Source: Candidatus Parvarchaeota archaeon
GTDB taxonomy: Archaea > Micrarchaeota > Micrarchaeia > Anstonellales > VGKX01
DNA: 10,980 bases
Direction: 5' to 3'
Assembly (NCBI GenBank): GCA_016866895.1
Contig: VGKX01000020.1
Location: forward strand, 1 to 10,980
Shown: piece after piece, positions 1-6,439 of the stretch
Layout of the letters: each line of letters starts with the position of its first letter
How positions within the stretch are numbered: position 1 is the stretch's first letter
Notes under the pieces: generated by a model
Databases searched by the model: none
Told to the model about the DNA's origin: nothing
Seen by the model: the letters and a program-made list of their open reading frames with translations, nothing else
Position numbers and translations under genes: made by a program

Positions 1-96
1 GCACTTGAAAATCAAATCCAGAAATATATTTCAGGGATAGAGGGCCTTGGCGAGGTCCAGATAATGAGAACGAGCTGGAAAACCCCGTACAGTTGA
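1..96 (+). CDS. C-terminal end of a probable archaeal elongation factor 1-beta (partial, 5' end outside window)
   Basis: Frame 1 is open from the first base to a TGA at 94-96 and encodes 31 residues. The visible segment reads ALENQIQKYISGIEG followed by LGEVQIMRTSWKTPYS. A helix followed by 'sGIEGvgeVqi' and a few closing residues is how archaeal aEF-1beta (the GDP/GTP exchange factor for aEF-1A, a small ferredoxin-like protein) normally ends. This is pattern recognition on a short fragment. Ligand-binding domains of the Lrp/AsnC type can also have a 'vxGVxxv' segment near the C-terminus, so that family is an alternative. The last residues (RTSWKTPYS) are longer and less acidic than usual for aEF-1beta. 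The true start lies left of the window. Confidence 0.45.
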   Translation, partial: ALENQIQKYISGIEGLGEVQIMRTSWKTPYS

Positions 97-159
97 ATCT
101 GGCATTCCAAACATTCAAAGAACGATTTGCCGCGCGCAAGAAAACTAGGTGCTCCGCCA

Positions 160-381
160 ATGAAAATTTGCAACAGTGGAAAAGTCGTATCAATGCGGGC
201 CATCCATAAAGGGATTGAGAAGGTTTTGACTCTGGATTTTGAAAACAAATACACCTTTATCACACTTTGCGCTCCGGACGGGGGCGGTATGGAGTCGTGG
301 AGGATAGAAGGCGGCACCATATCCCATAAGAAACCTAAAACAGACCGGGGGCTGGGGGGCAAGACAAGCAGGGGCAAATGA
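160..381 (+). CDS. Small hypothetical protein, 73 aa
   Basis: I do not recognise this ORF. From the ATG at 160 it encodes 73 residues; a TTG at 127 would add 11 more, but an AGGTG ribosome-binding-like site at 151-155 favours the ATG. The middle of the protein (residues about 7-50) alternates hydrophobic and polar residues as a small beta-rich fold would. The last 20 residues are basic and glycine-rich (TDRGLGGKTSRGK), which could bind nucleic acid. It follows the putative EF-1beta end by about 60 bases on the same strand and converges on the DRG gene, 31 bases from its 3' end. An antisense ORF covers the same bases but is the out-of-frame extension of DRG sequence. Reality of the gene is moderately supported by the ribosome-binding site and tight packing only. 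Confidence 0.42.
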   Translation: MKICNSGKVVSMRAIHKGIEKVLTLDFENKYTFITLCAPDGGGMESWRIEGGTISHKKPKTDRGLGGKTSRGK

Positions 382-412
382 AAAGGGCAGGAAAGCCATT
401 GGGAATTTTTTA

Positions 413-1597
413 TTATTTTTTCATTTTGACAGGCTTTTGGGCTTTGCCAGAATTGCCAAAGTCTTGTTTTGATTGGATAAGCTTGTCCAAATCCTCTTGT
501 TTGATTTCGGTGCTGGGTTTTTTTGCAATATGAGTTATGTCGCCGTCGCAAAGCACGTGGTCAAGACCCACCTTCTGCCCCGGGAACTTGGCGCTTTTGC
601 CCCATATTATCGCGTGTTTGAAGTTGTCAAGCAGGTCCCCCGACAGGCGTTCGCACAAGTCGCGCACAGTGCTCGCGCGGCGTATCATAAGCGGCTCCTT
701 CATATCAGCCTCGCCCATGCGCGGTTTTGTGAAAATGCGCATTAAGTCAAGTTTTTTGTAAATGGCCTCTTTGAGCGCATCCATGTTGACGCCTTTTTCA
801 GCCGAAACCGGGATGAAATCAAATTTGAGGGTTTTGAGGTATTCGGAAGACACGATTTCCGTCTTGTTCAAAACTACCAGGGCCGGGGCGTATTTGCGCG
901 TCTGCACGACAACATCAATGAACTGGTCTGCGTCAATGTCCTCGCGCAAGACAACATCTGCGTTGTGTATGCCGTATTCGCCCAGGATGCCGCAAACCAT
1001 CCTTTCATTTATTTTTGTCGTTTTTACAGTTGATGTGATTGACACGCCGCCTTTGAGTTTTTTTGACACTACAACATCCGGCCTTTTCTGGTTTGCCCTT
1101 ATTCCCATATTGTAAAGTTCCCTTAATATCGCCTCATAGGCGCCTGGTTGGTATACGTCAAGGATTATCAAGATTAAATCCGCGCTTCTGGCAACCGCAA
1201 GCACCTCTTTGCCGCGGCCCTTGCCCTCCGATGCGCCGATTATGATGCCTGGAAGGTCCAAAAGCTGGATTTTTGCGCCTTTGTACTCAAGCATGCCTGG
1301 AATGCAGGTGAGTGTTGTAAAGGCATAGGCGGCAACTTCCGACTTGGTGCCTGTAAGCCTGTTGAGAAGCGTTGATTTGCCTACAGATGGGAGGCCGATG
1401 AAGACAACGGTTGAATCTCCCGTCTTGCGCACGTCAAACCCGCCGCCCGACGAGCCGCCTTTCTTTGGCCCAGTCATTTCCCGCTTTAACCTTGCAATCT
1501 TGGCCTTGAGGATTCCGATATGGAATTCAGTTGCCTTGTTTTTCTGGGTTCTGGCAAGCTCTGCCTCAAGCTCGCTTAGTTTATCAGCTACACCCAT
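413..1597 (-). CDS. DRG/Rbg-family GTP-binding protein with C-terminal TGS domain
   Basis: A 394-residue translation-associated GTPase of the Obg/DRG superfamily; eukaryotic and archaeal DRG proteins associate with ribosomes. Visible in order: an N-terminal helical segment (about 1-40) rich in E/K; P-loop GLPSVGKST at 68-76; G3 motif DLPG at 114-117 followed by the glycine-rich IIIGASEGKGRGKE typical of DRG; a DRG-specific insertion (about 160-230); G4 as NKTE at 244-247 (usually NKxD); G5 SAEKG at 265-269; and a TGS domain at about 287-360 containing HAIIWGKSAKFPGQKVGLDH, near-diagnostic for DRG. A lysine-rich tail of about 34 residues follows. The ATG at 1597 is preferred over the upstream TTG at 1606 because an AGGTTGG stretch sits just before it. 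It lies 38 bases downstream of the secretion ATPase on the same strand and is probably co-transcribed. Confidence 0.95.
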   Translation of the reverse strand: MGVADKLSELEAELARTQKNKATEFHIGILKAKIARLKREMTGPKKGGSSGGGFDVRKTGDSTVVFIGLPSVGKSTLLNRLTGTKSEVAAYAFTTLTCIPGMLEYKGAKIQLLDLPGIIIGASEGKGRGKEVLAVARSADLILIILDVYQPGAYEAILRELYNMGIRANQKRPDVVVSKKLKGGVSITSTVKTTKINERMVCGILGEYGIHNADVVLREDIDADQFIDVVVQTRKYAPALVVLNKTEIVSSEYLKTLKFDFIPVSAEKGVNMDALKEAIYKKLDLMRIFTKPRMGEADMKEPLMIRRASTVRDLCERLSGDLLDNFKHAIIWGKSAKFPGQKVGLDHVLCDGDITHIAKKPSTEIKQEDLDKLIQSKQDFGNSGKAQKPVKMKK

Positions 1598-1635
1598 ACA
1601 ACCCAACCTGTTTGAAAATAAGCAAATTAAAGTTA

Positions 1636-3954
1636 TTACTTTTTCTGTTGTTTTTTTTGCCCTTGGCTTGCGGCCGATTCGGACTGCGGCGCGCAGGTGC
1701 GTGCAAGCCTGTCCTGTGCCAGCAATTCAACAAATTTGCCGGCCCAAAGCTTTTCGAACTTGCCGACATCTATTGTTCCGTCGGGCTTTTCATTTTCCCG
1801 CAGCATGTTGTTCATGGTGCTTGTGCATTTGAGAACAAAATCAAGCTCGCACAGGGCCTTGTCGCCCAATTTCAAAGATTGTTTGAGGATGGTTGAATAC
1901 AGCTTGCCTTTGAGGAATGCAATCACCAAGTAATGCTCGGCTGGAAGCCCGGTTTCTTCTGCCCTGCGCGAAAGCGCTGGTGGGACAAAATTTATCTTCA
2001 ATTCCTTTGAAAGTTTTTCCAGGTTTACTTCGGATAGATCGTTTGACGAAGCCTCTTTGTTTTCCAAAAACAAGCACTCTAAATATGACTCATTGATGTT
2101 TTCTCCGCGCCGGAAGGTGAAAATCTCAGTAAATTGTTTTTGCGCCTGGTCTGTTTCGTATGAAGACCCAAGCGTCCTGTATACCCTGCCTTTGCGCGAA
2201 AAGCGGACCTTTCGCAGGAAAGAGTAGCGGTCGGTGGAATACATGCTTGCAGACGGTATGCCAAAAACAAGCTCAAGCCTGTCTTGTATGTCCTTGAGTG
2301 ATTGGGCATGGAGATTGTAGAGGATGAAAACCCCAGGTTGTGTGTTGAGAAGATTAATGACCCCCTGGATTGCAAGCCTGGAGCGTATTTCATTGATTAT
2401 CAGGCAGGCATCACCCATCCTAAGCGAGGCGTTTGCCATTGAGACCAGGTCCAGCTCAGTAGATGATGATTCCTCCTTGTCGGAGCTTTGAACCCGCAAG
2501 GCGGCAATGTGGAAGCCGCGCTTGCGAAACGCCTTGGTTGGGATTTCCTCTATGTCTTGTATTGGGAGTATCCTCCGTTTGGACCCTATCGCGGATATTT
2601 TTGCGCTTGTAAACGCAGTCTTGCCTACTCCCTTGAGGCCAAGCACCGCCTCAGAGCACCCAAGTTCCACCATCATGTCGTCGTATCCCGCAAAAAAAGG
2701 CGAGAAGGAGTTGTAGCTAAGGTATTGGGAATATGTGAATGGGCTTTCCTTGCCAAGCCTAAACGCGCCTTGCAGCTCGCCAAAAGTCGCCGGAGGCCGC
2801 TGCAGATGGCAGCGCATATTGAGCCTTGTCAGCACAACATCCACAACAGGATTGTTCAGGTCGAACTTGCGAACCTGTTTTGTTATGGCCATGATGTTGC
2901 GGAAGGCATGCTCCAACAGCTCTTTGTTGTAGCGCCATAAAGTGTGACAAACGCCAAATTTTGCGTGTTCTATGTAGAGGGGGGTATTTTCCGAATCAAC
3001 ATAAATGTCGGTGATGTTGTCCCGGTCAAGAGACATGTTTTCTATGAACGCCCCAAGGCCGTAAATCCATGCCGAGGTTTCCCTTCCCATCAATAATGCC
3101 TGCTGGGTTGTAATGGGGATGCCTTTAATTGCCGCCTCGTCAAGGAATTTTTGCTTGTACTCGCGGGTTTTCGTCTCGAATATGGTAGTGTAATCGACAA
3201 GTTCGTCTTTTTGCCTCCCGATGCTGTTTTGGATTTCAAGGCGCATCATTGAGACTAACGGCTGTGGGAGAGAATCAAGCACCTCGTTTTTGATGTGGTA
3301 GAAATACGACTCTGAACCCGTGTCGTAAATCTGGGCCTTGAGGCCAAAACCAAGCTCATAAGAGGCATCAGGCGAGTCCAGCAAGACTGCGTTTTTGGGC
3401 AGATCCAATGCGATTGTTGATACGAATTTCATTGACTGGAGGCCTGCCATGGATAGAAAAGCGCCGCGCAAGTCGCCTGTCCTCTGCACCAGTTTGTAAA
3501 GGGCAGAGTCGTTTGTTGCTTTAACTGAGCCATTCAACCATGCACGAAATGTTCTGTAACCCTCGTAAAAAAGCTGCCTTGTCGGAGGCTCCTCGTTGAA
3601 GTCCTGCAGCAGGCGGACTGCAAGCAGCGGGTCCATGAAAAGATACTCATAAAATTCCTCAAAAACTTTTTTCCTTTTCGGGCACATCTCGTCTTGCGGG
3701 TGCCCGTAGGTTTTTGGGTCAAGGAGTATGCCTTCCACCTGCCGAATTATTCTTGCATACTCTAGCAGTGCCCTGGTGTTTTCCTCACTGAAGTCTACGA
3801 ACATTTCCTCCTCATATCTTATGGATTTTGGAGTGGCGTCAAGCGTTGAGAGATCTTTGAGGTGGTCGTTGATGAAGGCTGCAGAAAACAATTCGTGCGG
3901 CGTCGCCATGCAGTCCACAACTAGCCTGTTCCCCACAACCTGGAATTTGCCCAT
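1636..3954 (-). CDS. Archaeal type II/IV secretion (pilus/archaellum) ATPase, FlaI/GspE-VirB11 superfamily, divergent
   Basis: A 772-residue hexameric-motor ATPase that would power assembly or secretion of a type IV pilus-like filament at the membrane. Residues about 297-335 hold the family N-terminal signature (GLGAFIENMSLDRDNITDIY, then a 'lYIEHaKFG' strand pair). Walker A is GLKGVGKT at 439-446; the Asp-box counterpart is QDIEEIP at 466-472; Walker B is LIINEIR at 518-524, keeping the catalytic Glu though the usual Gly before it is Asn; the His-box is LHAQS at 548-552 followed by a DRLEL arginine. Archaeal FlaI is about 500-550 residues; this one has a long N-terminal region of about 290 residues and a Gln/Lys-rich C-terminal tail. 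ATG 3954 is chosen over TTG 3963: a TATA-like box centred near 3979 would put the transcript start at the ATG (leaderless). No TadC/FlaJ membrane partner or prepilin lies in the window. Confidence 0.88.
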   Translation of the reverse strand: MGKFQVVGNRLVVDCMATPHELFSAAFINDHLKDLSTLDATPKSIRYEEEMFVDFSEENTRALLEYARIIRQVEGILLDPKTYGHPQDEMCPKRKKVFEEFYEYLFMDPLLAVRLLQDFNEEPPTRQLFYEGYRTFRAWLNGSVKATNDSALYKLVQRTGDLRGAFLSMAGLQSMKFVSTIALDLPKNAVLLDSPDASYELGFGLKAQIYDTGSESYFYHIKNEVLDSLPQPLVSMMRLEIQNSIGRQKDELVDYTTIFETKTREYKQKFLDEAAIKGIPITTQQALLMGRETSAWIYGLGAFIENMSLDRDNITDIYVDSENTPLYIEHAKFGVCHTLWRYNKELLEHAFRNIMAITKQVRKFDLNNPVVDVVLTRLNMRCHLQRPPATFGELQGAFRLGKESPFTYSQYLSYNSFSPFFAGYDDMMVELGCSEAVLGLKGVGKTAFTSAKISAIGSKRRILPIQDIEEIPTKAFRKRGFHIAALRVQSSDKEESSSTELDLVSMANASLRMGDACLIINEIRSRLAIQGVINLLNTQPGVFILYNLHAQSLKDIQDRLELVFGIPSASMYSTDRYSFLRKVRFSRKGRVYRTLGSSYETDQAQKQFTEIFTFRRGENINESYLECLFLENKEASSNDLSEVNLEKLSKELKINFVPPALSRRAEETGLPAEHYLVIAFLKGKLYSTILKQSLKLGDKALCELDFVLKCTSTMNNMLRENEKPDGTIDVGKFEKLWAGKFVELLAQDRLARTCAPQSESAASQGQKKQQKK

Positions 3955-3973
3955 GCAAGACAAATGTAGTTTG

Positions 3974-3984
3974 TTTTATAAATA
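3974..3984 (-). promoter_or_regulatory. TATA-like box for the secretion ATPase-DRG unit
   Basis: On the minus strand the stretch reads TTATTTATAAAAC, centred about 25 bases before the ATG at 3954. That spacing fits a leaderless archaeal transcript, and there is no ribosome-binding site before the ATG. The assignment is by motif and spacing only. Confidence 0.5.
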
Positions 3985-4048
3985 AGTGACTGGTATGGTG
4001 GTAATATAATGTTGAATGGGGCGGTAGTATTGGTTGTTGGTGTGTGAT

Positions 4049-4062
4049 TTTTAATATATATT
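4049..4062 (+). promoter_or_regulatory. TATA-like box for the beta-sandwich protein gene
   Basis: TTTAATATATATT is the only strong AT box between the divergent genes in the plus direction. It predicts a start near 4081-4087 and a leader of about 60 bases, consistent with the presence of a good ribosome-binding site (AGGGGG, 4134-4139, eight bases before the ATG). Confidence 0.45.
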
Positions 4063-4147
4063 GGGGATAAAGAGTAGTGGCAGTATTTGAGTGAATCAAG
4101 TGTGTTGTGCGTAGAGATTGGATTTTGATTTTTAGGGGGCGACAAGA

Positions 4148-4564
4148 ATGGGAATTGACGAGATTGTTAAAAGTATCTTCAACAGCCAGCAGGAGCAAAA
4201 AAGTGCGGCTCATTTTGCCTTGAATGGGAGTTTCCTGCCATTCAGGCTCACAAGCAGGAAAAATGACACCGTGGACCTGATATTGGAGCTGACCAACATC
4301 TCAGGCGGTGACGTGCTGGCATCGGTCGCCGTGGCAGTTCCAAAAGGCATTGGTGTTGACAGCACAATGATAGCCAGGGAGAAAAACCTGCGCGTAGGGC
4401 AGATGAAGGCAGATGAGAGCAAAAAAGCCAGGATACCCATGTTTTCAGCCGCCTCGACTAAGCCAGGTGTTTACCCAATCAGTATTGAAGTCTTTTCCCA
4501 TTACCGGGATTTTGGGCATGTGATTACTTCGATCAAAAAAGAATTTGAAGTGCGTGTGGTTTGA
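4148..4564 (+). CDS. Conserved-type archaeal protein with Ig-like beta-sandwich domain, 138 aa
   Basis: Function unknown. The start is well supported: AGGGGG at 4134-4139 lies eight bases before ATG 4148. Residues 1-30 form a short helix-rich segment (IDEIVKSIFNSQQEQ). Residues about 33-138 are a run of predicted beta strands with the layout of CARDB/NEW3-like Ig-fold domains: 'VDLILELTNISGGDVLASVAVAVPKGIGVD', then 'LRVGQMKADESKKARIPMFS', then 'KPGVYPISIEVFSHYRDFGH'. The 'GxMKAxESKKaxIP ... PGxYpI' pattern is typical of such domains. There is no signal peptide or membrane segment, so it is probably cytoplasmic, unlike many extracellular Ig-like domains. It is divergent from the secretion ATPase across a 193-base region; a functional link is only a possibility. 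The histidine-rich HYRDFGHVI segment is a notable conserved-looking patch. Confidence 0.8.
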   Translation: MGIDEIVKSIFNSQQEQKSAAHFALNGSFLPFRLTSRKNDTVDLILELTNISGGDVLASVAVAVPKGIGVDSTMIAREKNLRVGQMKADESKKARIPMFSAASTKPGVYPISIEVFSHYRDFGHVITSIKKEFEVRVV

Positions 4565-4609
4565 GAAGTCATTGCCGCGCGGTTGTTTTGGCCGTAATGG
4601 CGCGTCTTT

Positions 4610-4891
4610 CTAGATTTGCTCAGATTGTAGTTTTGCCTGCTCCAGCCTGCGGCAAATATCTTCCATAAGGCCGGCAAGTTGTGCGCCTTTTTCTGTCAGA
4701 GATGCGGTATTGAGCTTGCCTTTTTGCTCGAGTTTCACAAAGCCGGTTTTTTTGAAAGCAAGAAGGAGTTTGGAGGTAAAGACATAGGTGGTTTTTGCCT
4801 GGCGCGCAAGATTGGAGGCATACCAGGTTTTGCTTGTGTCCTTCAAGGCAAGAAGCACGGCGCATTGTTTTTCTTTTATGAGAAATGCCAT
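4610..4891 (-). CDS. Small winged-helix DNA-binding protein, 93 aa
   Basis: A probable transcription regulator of the winged-helix (MarR/ArsR-like) kind. From ATG 4891 the protein opens with MAFLIKEKQCAVLLALKDTS (helix 1), then YASNLARQAKTTYVFTSKLL as the helix-turn-helix with recognition helix, then KTGFVKLEQKGKLNTASLTEKG as the wing with the common 'xLTekG' end, and a closing amphipathic helix. A GTG at 4912 would add seven residues; I prefer the ATG because the helix 1 start is then at the N-terminus as in related small archaeal proteins, but neither start has a clear ribosome-binding site. It follows the TraB-like gene by about 20-40 bases on the same strand, so the two are probably co-transcribed. 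It converges with the beta-sandwich gene. Confidence 0.78.
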   Translation of the reverse strand: MAFLIKEKQCAVLLALKDTSKTWYASNLARQAKTTYVFTSKLLLAFKKTGFVKLEQKGKLNTASLTEKGAQLAGLMEDICRRLEQAKLQSEQI

Positions 4892-4932
4892 ACAAACATC
4901 CGAAGTGGGCACTTAGATTGATTTGTTGTGAT

Positions 4933-5607
4933 TTAGTTGAGTGTTTTGTAGGTAATTTGAGTTTTGTTATTAAGATTATATGCGTCAATTAAATATGCAA
5001 TGCCTGTTGCGTGGCCTGCCCCGATTATCAGAAGCACCCGCCCGCGCCCGGCATGCAGCACAGACATAAACATGTGCAAATCCCGGTTCCGGATTATGTG
5101 ATAATAGGTTGTTGGGGCTTGCTGCTCGAAATATGCAAGGATTTGTTTTAGTTTGGCCGGCGATGCCAGTTCCGCGAGGGAGGATAGGGAGATTGTATTT
5201 TTGCTGAAAATAGGGATGAAGAGTTTGATTTTTTCTGACAGCGGCACGGACTTCAAAGCGGCCAGAGTAAGGGTAATTGGAATGTCGGCAAGAAGCATTG
5301 GAACGTTATTTTTTTTAGCAAGTTTTATCGCGCAAACCATTTCAAGGCCCGGGCTGGAGCCCAATATCTTCCCCAAAAGTTGTTGGGGCAGGTAAAAAAG
5401 CGAGAAAAACGGCTTTGACAGCAAATCAAAAATTGAAGGTTTTTTGTTTGTTGTAATGGCAGCATAACGTTGTTGGCACAACTCCAAGGCAACCATATTT
5501 GGCTTGAAGATTTGAAAGGCCTTGTCAACGATTTCATCATTGTTTTTATTTATGTGTATTGTGGGAAGAATGATTATTTCCATAAACACAACCGCTGAAA
5601 GAATCAT
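4933..5607 (-). CDS. TraB/PrgY-family protein (short form)
   Basis: Resembles the TraB/PrgY/GumN superfamily, whose members include the enterococcal pheromone-shutdown protein PrgY and the TIKI metalloprotease-like fold. Recognisable elements: the N-terminal strand and His motif ILPTIHINKNNDEI (the family usually has GTxH; here Gly is replaced by Pro), then KPNMVALELCQQRYAAI at about 35-51 (the ExxxxRY motif), GLEMVCAIKLAKKNNVPMLL at about 87-106, the RNRDLHM segment at about 173-179, and GAGHATGI at 196-203. It has 224 residues and stops after this core, whereas PrgY-like proteins often continue into membrane helices. Residues 58-85 contain an aromatic, hydrophobic stretch that could touch the membrane. 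ATG 5583 (MEIIILPTIH) is an equally good start. The gene lies 24 bases after tRNA-Lys on the same strand. Confidence 0.75.
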   Translation of the reverse strand: MILSAVVFMEIIILPTIHINKNNDEIVDKAFQIFKPNMVALELCQQRYAAITTNKKPSIFDLLSKPFFSLFYLPQQLLGKILGSSPGLEMVCAIKLAKKNNVPMLLADIPITLTLAALKSVPLSEKIKLFIPIFSKNTISLSSLAELASPAKLKQILAYFEQQAPTTYYHIIRNRDLHMFMSVLHAGRGRVLLIIGAGHATGIAYLIDAYNLNNKTQITYKTLN

Positions 5608-5631
5608 GGTTTGAGAGTAAATGGGAAAGTT

Positions 5632-5705
5632 CGGGCCCAGAGGGATTTGAACCCCCGACGGGTGGATTAAGAGTCCACTGCTCTACCAAGCTGAGCTATA
5701 GGCCC
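5632..5705 (-). tRNA. tRNA-Lys (anticodon CUU)
   Basis: Read on the minus strand the segment folds as a standard 74-base cloverleaf. The acceptor stem is GGGCCTA/TGGGCCC with one U-G pair. The D arm is GCTC-loop-GAGC, the anticodon arm GTGGA-CTCTTAA-TCCAC (anticodon CTT, reading AAG), and the T arm GGGGG-TTCAAAT-CCCTC. The discriminator base is G. No intron is present and the 3' CCA is not encoded. A TATA-like box (CTTTTATAG, about 5743-5751 on the minus strand) lies at a distance that gives a leader of about 15 bases. The cognate class I lysyl-tRNA synthetase is also in this window. Confidence 0.96.
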
Positions 5706-5740
5706 AAAAGCTGAGAATAAGGAAGAAGATTGCTCCAATT

Positions 5741-5752
5741 AACTATAAAAGA
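5741..5752 (-). promoter_or_regulatory. TATA-like box for tRNA-Lys
   Basis: The minus strand reads CTTTTATAGTT, centred about 41 bases before the mature tRNA 5' end, so the primary transcript would carry a short leader removed by RNase P. A second AT box (GTATATTC) lies directly upstream. Motif and spacing only. Confidence 0.45.
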
Positions 5753-5817
5753 ATATACGGCAGGAAAAAGAAGTGTATTGATAAGATGTATTGGTGCGGG
5801 AATCGGTAAATGTTGGG

Positions 5818-5843
5818 TTTGGACAGATAATTTGGACAAATAA
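5818..5843 (+). repeat. Tandem 13-base direct repeat upstream of trm56
   Basis: Two adjacent copies, TTTGGACAGATAA (5818-5830) and TTTGGACAAATAA (5831-5843), differ at a single base. They end about 30 bases before the trm56 start, in the divergent region shared with tRNA-Lys. The second copy runs into an AT-rich stretch that could be the promoter, so a regulator-binding function is possible. Confidence 0.75.
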
Positions 5844-5872
5844 TAACTAGTTTAAGGGTTGTTTGGCATAAA

Positions 5873-6406
5873 ATGTTGGTTGAGATGGGAATTGTAATTT
5901 TGAGATTCGGGCACAGGATAATACGCGACGAGCGGGCGACTACGCATGTCTGCCTCACAGCAAGGGCCTTAGGTGCACAAAAGGCCGTGGTAAGTGGGGA
6001 GAAAGACGATAAGATACTGGCCAGTGTCAGGGGGATATGTAAGAAATGGGGAGGTAATTTTGAGATTGAATACGCCGCAGATTACGCGCGATTTTTGAAG
6101 GAAATAAAAAAAACACACAAGGTTGTCCATCTGACCATGTACGGCAGCCCAATATTGGAAAGGATAAATGCGATTAAAAAAATAGAGAATGTTTGTGTTG
6201 TTGTCGGCTCGCAAAAAGTTCCGCCATCCATTTATGAAATGGCAGACTATAACGTTTCCGTGACCGGCCAGCCACATTCGGAAATAGCTGCCCTTGCAGT
6301 TTTTTTAGATAGATATTTTGACGGAAAAGAATTTGATTTTGAATTTGTTGGTGGGATGAGTGTTGCATTAAATGATAGTGGTAAAAAAATAGTTTTGTGT
6401 AAATAA
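5873..6406 (+). CDS. tRNA (cytidine-56 2'-O)-methyltransferase, aTrm56 (SPOUT)
   Basis: The archaeal enzyme that methylates the ribose of C56 in the T loop of tRNA using S-adenosylmethionine. The 177-residue protein carries the family blocks in order: ILRFGHRIIRDERATTHVCL then TARALGA (about 9-35), VVHLTMYG (84-91), VVVGSQKVPPSIYEMADYN (109-127) and VTGQPHSEIAALAVFLDR (130-147), which form the deep-knot SAM site of SPOUT methyltransferases. Family members usually start with a short strand like MGIVILRFGHR, so ATG 5885 is a good alternative start; neither has a clear ribosome-binding site, which suggests a leaderless message. The length is normal. tfe follows 33 bases downstream on the same strand. 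Confidence 0.94.
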   Translation: MLVEMGIVILRFGHRIIRDERATTHVCLTARALGAQKAVVSGEKDDKILASVRGICKKWGGNFEIEYAADYARFLKEIKKTHKVVHLTMYGSPILERINAIKKIENVCVVVGSQKVPPSIYEMADYNVSVTGQPHSEIAALAVFLDRYFDGKEFDFEFVGGMSVALNDSGKKIVLCK

Positions 6407-6416
6407 TTCGAGAGAG

Positions 6417-6424
6417 TTTATATA
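6417..6424 (+). promoter_or_regulatory. TATA box in the trm56-tfe gap
   Basis: TTTATATA is a near-ideal archaeal TATA box in the 33-base gap. Its centre is only about 19 bases before the ATG at 6440, while the usual distance to the transcript start is about 25-27 bases. Taken literally, the transcript would begin a few bases inside the assigned ORF. Confidence 0.55.
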
Positions 6425-6439
6425 TTTGAGTTGCGGGAA

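Noticed and set aside
12..551. Long minus-strand ORF overlapping the 3' end of DRG and the small plus-strand ORF
   Set aside because: It is out of frame with the clearly real DRG gene, has Pro/Ser-rich composition with no fold signature, and is explained by antisense reading.
2488..2940. Plus-strand 150-aa ORF inside the secretion ATPase
   Set aside because: It is fully antisense to conserved Walker A and neighbouring motifs of the ATPase, and has no ribosome-binding site or recognisable domain.
4565..4609. Possible hairpin terminator between the convergent beta-sandwich and winged-helix genes
   Set aside because: The GC-rich pieces (GCCGCGCGG, GGCCG, GGCGCG) pair only partly and no T-tract follows on either strand.
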